From positions 1 through 5,939 of the forward strand of contig JAISZZ010000050.1 of the NCBI GenBank assembly GCA_031284385.1: a DNA stretch of 5,939 bases. Direction: 5' to 3'. A program made the translations under genes and the position numbers. The notes below the pieces were generated by a model, which saw nothing but the letters and a program-made list of their open reading frames with translations, was not told where the DNA came from and did no database searches. Shown here piece by piece: positions 1 through 4,835 of the stretch. The number at the start of each line of letters is the position of its first letter. Position 1 is the stretch's first letter. Source of the stretch: Treponema sp. (lineage in GTDB: Bacteria > Spirochaetota > Spirochaetia > Treponematales > Breznakiellaceae).

Positions 1-103
1 AGGGAGGCGCGGGAGGGTAAAAAGCCCTGTTAAAGGGGGTAAGAAAGCCGGTTATAGGGGCGTATTTCATTTTTTTGTCCGATAAACCACCCCCAAAACC
101 GTT

Positions 104-133
104 CCCCGCAATTAATCAGCATTGCCCTAGGGG
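104..133 (-). other. imperfect inverted repeat downstream of the last permease gene
   Basis: On the transcript strand, CCCC(TAGG)GCAAT pairs with ATTGCGGGG around an 8-base loop: 5 inner and 4 outer pairs with a 4-base bulge. It is followed by AACGG and only four T, so it is a weak candidate for the operon's 3' end and not a convincing intrinsic terminator. It begins about 70 bases after the TAA stop. The rest of 1-201 shows no gene I can support. Confidence 0.25.
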
Positions 134-201
134 TAAGCTCATTTCATTATGCAAATGCTTCATCAGGAACTGTACACGCGGCGGATGGCGTGGAGCGTGG
201 A

Positions 202-888
202 TTAATGAGAGTGGCCTGATGTGGCGGCGCTATTTTTGTTCAATTTCCTGACAATGCAGGACAGCAAAAAATTTATTGCAAAGTAAACGAGAGCGACAAA
301 TATAAAAATTACGAATATATGGGCGCTTGTGATGTGTACCTTCTGCGGAAGGGTACTCATCAAAACTTTCGCGTTAAAAAATAGTTCGGCGATAGCGAAT
401 TGAGCCAGAAACGACGTGTCTTTTATCGTAGTGATAATTTGACTCATTAGGGAAGGCACGACACGGCGGAAACATTGAGGCAGTATTATGTATTCGAGCG
501 TTTGAAAAAAGTTAAAGCCCTGCGAGCGGGCGGCCTCAAATTGCCCCTTAGCGATGGAGTTTAAGCCGCCGCGCATTATTTCCGCTATTACGGAAGATGT
601 ATACAATGTGAGCGCGAGGCCGCCGCGTCCCATCGATGTTCCGAAACGCAGCATAAATATGCAGATCAGTATCCACAACAATAGCGGCGTGTTACGAAAA
701 ATCTCAATGTAAATTGACGCCGCCAAACGAACCGCACCGCGCCCGTAGTTTCTGCATATCGCGAGCGCCGTGCCAAGCACAACGCTTACCGCTACCGTAA
801 AGACTGAAATAAACAGCGTGTTACAGAGGCCGGCCATTAAAAACCGGAAATTGTCCGCCGTAAATATATCGGTGATAATCCGCATCAT
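202..888 (-). CDS. Polar amino-acid ABC transporter permease 2
   Basis: Second inner-membrane channel subunit, 228 residues, probably forming a heterodimer with permease 1. The start at 888 gives a 4-base ATGA overlap with the permease 1 stop, typical of translational coupling; ATG 885 directly follows and would be one residue shorter. Features: LCNTLFISVFTVAVSVVLGTA (21-41), YIEIFRNTPLLLWILI (60-75), LALTLYTSSVIAEIMRGG (91-108), and an intact EAA loop, EAARSQGFNFFQTLEYIILPQ at 118-138, with E118, G124 and Leu-Pro at 136-137. The following IITTIKDTSFLAQFAIAEL (151-169) is typical of the second permease in PEB1/Gln-type systems. The C-terminus ends in a short His/Ser-rich tail (SGHSH). It is the last gene of the block seen here, with no gene supported in the remaining 201 bases downstream. 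Confidence 0.93.
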   Translation of the reverse strand: MMRIITDIFTADNFRFLMAGLCNTLFISVFTVAVSVVLGTALAICRNYGRGAVRLAASIYIEIFRNTPLLLWILICIFMLRFGTSMGRGGLALTLYTSSVIAEIMRGGLNSIAKGQFEAARSQGFNFFQTLEYIILPQCFRRVVPSLMSQIITTIKDTSFLAQFAIAELFFNAKVLMSTLPQKVHITSAHIFVIFIFVALVYFAINFLLSCIVRKLNKNSAATSGHSH

Positions 889-1604
889 TCCCCCGCGCCC
901 TCCTCCGCAGCTTCTTTCGGAACAGTCATGTGTTCGCGGTTTTTTAACCGTTCCTCGAAACGCCGCGCCCAGCTTGCCAATGGAAAGCATAGAATAAAGT
1001 ATAACGCGCCGGTCACCACATAGGCAGGGCCATAACTCAAACTTCCGTTTGCCGCCCACGAGTCGGCGCGGTACATCAAATCGCCGCCCGCTATTAAAGC
1101 TAATACGGACGTATTTTTGATTAGGTTTACAGCCTGATTCGCGAGCGGCGGCAGTATGACTTTTGCAGCCTGCGGCAGCACAATGTAAGACATGGCTTGT
1201 ATATACGAAAAGCCCTGCGAACTGGCGGCTTCTTTCTGCCCTTTGGGAATGGAAAGCACCCCTGCCCGCACAACTTCCGCAACATAGGCTCCGTGGTACA
1301 ATCCTATTCCAATTATGCCGATACTCATTACACTCATCCTGATTCCGGCGTAAGGCAGCGCGTTGTAAAAAAAGAATACTTGTATCACAAGCGGCGTGTT
1401 CTGAAAAAATTCAACATAAATACGGCTTGCTATTTTCAGTAGTCCAAAATTTGACATTGAAAGCATTCCAAAAATAACGCCCATAATCAACGCCATGGCG
1501 AGGGCGGACAGGGATACGAGCAGCGTAACGCCAAATCCCTGTATAAAAATGTCAATATCAGTAAATAATTTTAACCAGCGCCCAAGCGCGAATGGCCCAC
1601 CCAT
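885..1604 (-). CDS. Polar amino-acid ABC transporter permease 1
   Basis: Inner-membrane permease of 239 residues, one half of the translocation channel. Its N-terminal transmembrane domain has the pattern of the His/Glu/Gln/Arg permease family: GFGVTLLVSLSALAMALIMG (23-42), then YVEFFQNTPLVIQVFFFY (63-80) and the segment HGAYVAEVVRAG (104-115). The cytoplasmic EAA loop that docks to the ATPase is intact: EAASSQGFSYIQAMSYIVLPQ, about 125-145, with E125, G131 and the Leu-Pro at 143-144. The hydrophilic tail (Arg/Lys/Glu-rich, last 25 residues) is cytoplasmic by expectation. ATG at 1604 is the only in-frame start near the gap; the upstream in-frame codons through the gap include no ATG, GTG or TTG. 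The Shine-Dalgarno is AGGGGGAA with about 5 bases spacing, close to the poly-G tract. The stop overlaps the next permease start as ATGA. Substrate is set by the binding protein. Confidence 0.94.
   Translation of the reverse strand: MGGPFALGRWLKLFTDIDIFIQGFGVTLLVSLSALAMALIMGVIFGMLSMSNFGLLKIASRIYVEFFQNTPLVIQVFFFYNALPYAGIRMSVMSIGIIGIGLYHGAYVAEVVRAGVLSIPKGQKEAASSQGFSYIQAMSYIVLPQAAKVILPPLANQAVNLIKNTSVLALIAGGDLMYRADSWAANGSLSYGPAYVVTGALYFILCFPLASWARRFEERLKNREHMTVPKEAAEEGAGE
898..906 (-). promoter_or_regulatory. ribosome binding site fixing the start of permease 2
   Basis: GGAGGAGGG inside the end of the permease 1 gene, with its second GGAGG core 10 bases before the ATG at 888. It supports a start at the ATGA overlap instead of the longer open frame from 1059, whose extra 57 residues (Cys/Arg/Gly-rich) fit no permease N-terminus. 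Confidence 0.7.
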
Positions 1605-1618
1605 GACTTCCCCCTGTA

Positions 1619-1633
1619 CCCCCCCCCCCCCCC
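1619..1633. repeat. 15-base homopolymer (poly-C on plus, poly-G on the coding strand)
   Basis: An uninterrupted run of 15 C on the plus strand, i.e. 15 G in the transcript, in the gap between the binding-protein and first permease genes. It ends 14 bases before the permease ATG, just upstream of the Shine-Dalgarno AGGGGGAA (1608-1615). Runs of this length are prone to slipped-strand length change. Poly-G runs upstream of tpr genes in Treponema pallidum are known to affect expression. Whether this one varies is not shown by a single sequence, and homopolymers of this length are also prone to sequencing error. Confidence 0.85.
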
Positions 1634-1687
1634 ATCCATATTTTCCGGCTGCGCGGCTTAGTGTTATGGATTGGCAGGGGAGGAGGG
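1619..1687 (-). promoter_or_regulatory. potential long stem-loop in the binding protein/permease gap, with the poly-G tract as 3' arm
   Basis: Read on the transcript strand, CCCTCCTCCCC (1687-1677) can pair with 11 of the 15 G in the run (two G-U wobbles). Just inside, ATCCATA (1671-1665) pairs perfectly with TATGGAT (1640-1634). The arms are offset only by 5 unpaired bases (TGCCA) on the left, and a 24-base loop closes the structure. The stem sits directly before the permease ribosome site and may partially terminate transcription, protect the binding-protein message, or mask the ribosome site through its C-rich arm. Pairing is seen in sequence; function is inferred. Confidence 0.55.
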
Positions 1688-1693
1688 TATATT

Positions 1694-2479
1694 TTACAGA
1701 TTAAACCGTGCTATAAGACCGGATATAGTCCCGTCGGCCAACCATTTTTGAATGAGGCTGTCAACATTTTCTGCCAACGCTTTGTTCGAAAGTTTTGTGG
1801 TTACGCCGTAAGGCTGCGGCGAAAATTCGTCCGGCAGAATCACGGTTTCATCATCAAGATAGCCGTTCAGAATGGATTTATCGACAGAAAACACGTCGAC
1901 GCGCCCCGAATCGAGGGCCGCTTTTATTTCCGGGTATGTAGAAAATTCCGCGAATTTGAGCGTTACTCCGATGGCTTTCGCGGCAGCGTCTATCGCTTCT
2001 TTGCTCGTGGCGGACTGCGCCACTCCTATCGTTTTGCCGTCAAGATCGGCGAGGGACGCTATGCCTGAAGATCTTTTTACCAACATTCCAACCGCGTCCG
2101 TGTAGTACGGCGTTGAAAAGTTGTAGGTGAGTTTCCGTTCATCCGTAATCGTGAATGTCGCGATTATCATGTCAAGCTCGCCGTTGTCCAAAAGCGGGCC
2201 GCGTGTCTTGGCGGTTACCGGATCGAATTTGACATTATTCCCGGCTCCCACGATTTCGTTGGCAATCAGTTTGGCGATTTCAATTTCAAATCCTTCATAC
2301 TGATTTGTCGACGTGTTAAAAAAACCGAAACCCGGGACATCGGATTTTACTCCGACTTTCAATACGCCGGCATTTTTAATCTCGGCGACGCCAGAGGCGT
2401 CCCCCTGCTTTTTACAGGCGCTCGATGCCACAATAAGCGCTGTGGCACATACAAATAAAATTATTCTGTTTAACTTCAT
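1694..2479 (-). CDS. Extracytoplasmic amino-acid binding lipoprotein (PEB1a-like, probably aspartate/glutamate)
   Basis: Solute-binding protein of the bacterial family 3 type, 261 residues, anchored outside the inner membrane and delivering substrate to the two permeases. Residues 1-21 are a lipoprotein signal peptide (basic MKLNR, hydrophobic core) ending at C22 in the sequence SSAC. Ser at -3 makes the lipobox loose. The mature domain starts with VLKVGVKSDVPGFGFF and YEGFEIEIAKLIA (61-73). The ligand region ATFTITDERK (107-116) carries T110 and R115, which correspond to the Thr and Arg that hold the amino-acid carboxylate in E. coli GlnH. ATFTITxERK and FSVDKSIL (197-204) closely resemble PEB1a of Campylobacter, a known aspartate/glutamate binder, rather than the glutamine or basic amino-acid groups. 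The start has a strong Shine-Dalgarno (TAGGAG, 5 bases spacing). The gap after the stop holds the poly-G stem-loop. Family is sure; acidic amino-acid specificity is a moderately supported inference. Confidence 0.94.
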   Translation of the reverse strand: MKLNRIILFVCATALIVASSACKKQGDASGVAEIKNAGVLKVGVKSDVPGFGFFNTSTNQYEGFEIEIAKLIANEIVGAGNNVKFDPVTAKTRGPLLDNGELDMIIATFTITDERKLTYNFSTPYYTDAVGMLVKRSSGIASLADLDGKTIGVAQSATSKEAIDAAAKAIGVTLKFAEFSTYPEIKAALDSGRVDVFSVDKSILNGYLDDETVILPDEFSPQPYGVTTKLSNKALAENVDSLIQKWLADGTISGLIARFNL

Positions 2480-2516
2480 GATGTCTCCTAATATATTTGG
2501 CTTTACAAGACTTTAA

Positions 2517-2531
2517 CCGCGTAACACGCGG
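2517..2531 (-). other. intercistronic inverted repeat between ATPase and binding-protein genes
   Basis: CCGCGT and ACGCGG form a perfect 6-base stem with a 3-base loop, starting 3 bases after the ATPase TGA stop. What follows (TTAAAGTCTTG) is not a real U-run, so intrinsic termination is unlikely. The hairpin leads the binding-protein message and could mark a processing point or protect one side. The function is inferred. Confidence 0.5.
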
Positions 2532-2534
2532 AAT

Positions 2535-3260
2535 TCAACGTAAAATCTTGCTTAAAAAAGTTATCGTCCGCTCATTTTTGGGATGTTCAAAAAATTCTTC
2601 CGGCGGCCCCTCCTCAATAATGCTGCCGTTATCCAGAAAAATCACACGATCCGCGACCTGCCGCGCAAAACCCATCTCGTGGGTAACAACAACCATAGTT
2701 ATTGAATCCTGCTGCGACAGGCGAATCATGACATCTAGGACTTCCTGCACCATTTCCGGATCGAGCGCAGAAGTCGGCTCATCAAACAAAAGTATCTTTT
2801 GCCGTGTAGCAAGAGCGCGGGCAATTGCTATCCGCTGCTGCTGGCCGCCGGACAACGTGGCCGGATAAACATTCGCCTTATCGCGCAGCCCCACCATGTC
2901 CAGATACTCGTAAGCTATCTCCTGAGCCTCGCTTTTGCTTTTTTTTTGCAGTTTGACGGGAGCTAACGTTATATTTTGTAGAACCGTCATATGCGGATAC
3001 AGGTTAAACTGTTGAAATACCATAGCGCAGTATTTTCGCACGATATAAGTGCGGCTGCTGTGAGTAAGCTGTTCCCCGTTAATTATCACGATACCATCCG
3101 TAGGCTCCTCAAGCCCGTTTACGCAGCGAATAAGAGTACTTTTCCCGGAACCCGAAGGCCCGATTATTGTGAGTTTCTCTCCTTCCGCCACACGGAGGTC
3201 TATATTTTTGAGTACACTAAGGCTGCCGAAAGTTTTACAAAGTCCTTTAATATGAATCAT
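2535..3260 (-). CDS. Polar amino-acid ABC transporter, ATP-binding subunit (GlnQ/PebC-like)
   Basis: Cytoplasmic ATPase energising the importer formed with the two permeases at the left end of the block. At 241 residues it has the normal length for GlnQ/HisP/GltL-type subunits, and all nucleotide-binding motifs are intact: Walker [10 protein letters not shown] (34-42), Q-loop VFQQFNL (81-87), signature LSGGQQQR (136-143), Walker [13 protein letters not shown] (156-167) with catalytic E161, and the switch histidine in VVTHEM (H194). The ATG at 3260 immediately follows the transporter stop codon. Its Shine-Dalgarno (AGGA, 9 bases upstream) lies inside the end of the transporter gene, so its translation is probably coupled to that gene. 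It is separated from the binding-protein gene by 55 bases with a hairpin. A run of nine A on the coding strand (plus 2939-2947) encodes Gln-Lys-Lys after the Q-loop. Assignment to the polar amino-acid importer class is firm; the substrate comes from the partner proteins. Confidence 0.96.
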   Translation of the reverse strand: MIHIKGLCKTFGSLSVLKNIDLRVAEGEKLTIIGPSGSGKSTLIRCVNGLEEPTDGIVIINGEQLTHSSRTYIVRKYCAMVFQQFNLYPHMTVLQNITLAPVKLQKKSKSEAQEIAYEYLDMVGLRDKANVYPATLSGGQQQRIAIARALATRQKILLFDEPTSALDPEMVQEVLDVMIRLSQQDSITMVVVTHEMGFARQVADRVIFLDNGSIIEEGPPEEFFEHPKNERTITFLSKILR

Positions 3261-4787
3261 TTAATTTGGTCCTAATGGTAAACCTAACGCTACATAAATT
3301 AATAACAAAATTGTCCATGTAAAGAAAAAGCAAATCGAATAAGGAAGCATATTTGCTATAACTGTACCAATCCCCGAATTCTTTTTGTACAGATTCAGAT
3401 ATCCAAGCAGTATAGGGAAGTACGGAAAAAGCGGGCTTATCGGGTTTGAGACTGAATCGCCGATACGGTATGCCATCTGCGTCAAAGGCGGCTCGAAGCC
3501 CAGCAACATGAACATGGGAACGAATATCGGCGCCATAATAGCCCATTTTGCCGAGGCGCTTCCGATAAAAAGGTTTAGAATGGACGAGAATAATATGAAC
3601 GCAATGATGAGTCCCATGCCGGTAAGTCCTATTCCTTTCAGCGCGTCCGCGCCCTTTATCGCCAACAGAGTTCCGAGCCGTGTATAGTTGAACAGCGCGA
3701 GAAACTGGGAGGCCGCAAACGCGAGCACGATGTAACCGCCCATCTCGCTCAGCGCCTTGGACATCATTTTTACAACATCCTTGTCATTCTTGATTGAGCC
3801 GGTAAACGCGCCGTAAATGATGCCGGGTATCAGAAAAATAACGGTGAGTATCGGGATTACACCCTTCATCAGCGGCGCGTTAGGATCGACAATGGAGCCG
3901 GTGGCCGGATCCGCCATGAACGGCGCGGGTCCCAAACATAGGATGACCAGCAGGACTAACAGAGCCAAAAACGAAAATCCGGCCCAGCGGAGTCCTTTTT
4001 TCTGAGCATCGCTTGTTTCCGCCCCGGCGCCAGCGCCGGGATTCTCGAATGGCTCGTTCTCGAAACGGGGCGCGATTATTTTTTCTGTAACAATGGTGCC
4101 GACTACAGAAAGAAATACTGTCGAAACGATGATGAAGTAATAGTTCATCGCTGGAGACGATTTATACGACGGGTCTATCATCTGAGCGGCTGGAATGGTA
4201 AAGCTGGCGGCAAGAACATCCGAAAGTCCCAGAATCAGATTCGCGGCAAAACCAGCCGCCACTCCGCCAAATGCGGCGAATATGCCGATGAAGGGATGCC
4301 GCCCAACGCTGATAAACACTATCGCGGCCAAAGCGGGCAACACGATGAAGCCTGCGTCCCCCGCGACATTCGCGAGGATGCCCACAAATATAATAACCCA
4401 GCTAACGAGTCCTTTTGGCAGATTCGACAGGCTGCCTTTCAGAGCGGCTTCCAGTAAGCCTGTTTTGTCTGCAATGCCGACCCCGAACATTACCATCAGC
4501 ACGAGCGCGAGCGGCGGAAAGTTCTGAAAGTTCGCCGGTAGGGAACCCAGAAAGGTTTGCAGATGCTCTTTGGTAAGCAGATTGACCGGTTCGACTATCG
4601 AACCGTCTTTAGGATGAATCGCGGTTACCCCGAAAAAAGAAACCAGCGCCGAACAAAGAATGACCAAAAGACAGAGGATGCCAAAAATAGAAATTGGATC
4701 CGGCATCTTGTTGCCCGCCGATTCTACCCAGTTGAGCATCCGGTAAATGAGCCCCGGCTTTTCGTTTACGGGTGATGTTGTTTTCAT
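3261..4787 (-). CDS. abgT: AbgT-family (p-aminobenzoyl-glutamate-type) transporter
   Basis: Polytopic inner-membrane carrier of 508 residues, the same length as E. coli AbgT. Members import p-aminobenzoyl-glutamate (E. coli AbgT) or have been described as exporters of sulfonamide-type drugs (MtrF, YdaH). Family landmarks: a first membrane segment near 33-55; NVAGDAGFIVLPALAA (140-155) in the N-terminal half; the GLSD turn (D190); a hydrophilic linker with a Gly-Ala repeat near 249-257; IGSASAKWAIMAPIFVPM (408-425, W415); and RIGDSVSNPISPLFPYFP (441-458) with R441, D444 and two prolines in the re-entrant hairpin region. The start ATG follows a good Shine-Dalgarno (AGAGGTG) with about 7 bases spacing. 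The upstream M20 hydrolase favours the import role. The stop TAA directly abuts the ATG of the ABC ATPase, so the two are probably translationally coupled. The family is sure; substrate and direction of transport are inferred. Confidence 0.93.
   Translation of the reverse strand: MKTTSPVNEKPGLIYRMLNWVESAGNKMPDPISIFGILCLLVILCSALVSFFGVTAIHPKDGSIVEPVNLLTKEHLQTFLGSLPANFQNFPPLALVLMVMFGVGIADKTGLLEAALKGSLSNLPKGLVSWVIIFVGILANVAGDAGFIVLPALAAIVFISVGRHPFIGIFAAFGGVAAGFAANLILGLSDVLAASFTIPAAQMIDPSYKSSPAMNYYFIIVSTVFLSVVGTIVTEKIIAPRFENEPFENPGAGAGAETSDAQKKGLRWAGFSFLALLVLLVILCLGPAPFMADPATGSIVDPNAPLMKGVIPILTVIFLIPGIIYGAFTGSIKNDKDVVKMMSKALSEMGGYIVLAFAASQFLALFNYTRLGTLLAIKGADALKGIGLTGMGLIIAFILFSSILNLFIGSASAKWAIMAPIFVPMFMLLGFEPPLTQMAYRIGDSVSNPISPLFPYFPILLGYLNLYKKNSGIGTVIANMLPYSICFFFTWTILLLIYVALGLPLGPN
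4023..4040 (-). repeat. perfect GC-only palindrome inside the transporter gene
   Basis: CCCGGCGC and GCGCCGGG form a perfect 8-base inverted repeat separated by 2 bases. It lies in the transporter reading frame and encodes the Pro-Gly-Ala-Gly-Ala-Gly linker between the two halves of the protein (about residues 250-255). No U-run follows, so it is not a terminator. Confidence 0.6.
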
Positions 4788-4815
4788 AATTACACCTCTT
4801 TGAATTATTTTAACC

Positions 4816-4835
4816 GCCGGGCGCTAAGACCCGGC
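4816..4835 (-). other. intercistronic inverted repeat at the end of the amidohydrolase gene
   Basis: GCCGGG and CCCGGC form a perfect 6-base all-GC stem with an 8-base loop that contains the amidohydrolase TAG stop (4824-4826). No U-run follows in the minus direction, so it is not a canonical intrinsic terminator. It may act as a 3' stabiliser or partial attenuator before the AbgT gene. The hairpin is seen in sequence; its role is inferred. Confidence 0.5.

Noticed and set aside
15..49. two imperfect copies of GGGTAARAAAGCC-like sequence about 22 bases apart
   Set aside because: Only two short imperfect copies at the window edge; no array and no partner structure.
1..70. possible start of another minus-strand gene (ATG at 70, open to the window edge)
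   Set aside because: Only 23 codons visible, no convincing Shine-Dalgarno, Pro-rich sequence unlike a normal N-terminus; cannot be supported.
889..1059. N-terminal extension of permease 2 to an upstream ATG at 1059
   Set aside because: It would overlap permease 1 by 175 bases; the added residues are not membrane or permease-like, and a good ribosome site with ATGA overlap supports 888.
1661..2068. 135-codon plus-strand frame opposite the binding-protein gene
   Set aside because: Shadow of the binding-protein gene; the translation is Arg/Phe/Gly-rich and low-quality, with no domain I recognise.
2480..2516. TATATT as a -10 box for a promoter before the binding-protein gene
   Set aside because: The start of transcription would fall between the Shine-Dalgarno and the ATG, and no -35 at proper spacing is seen.
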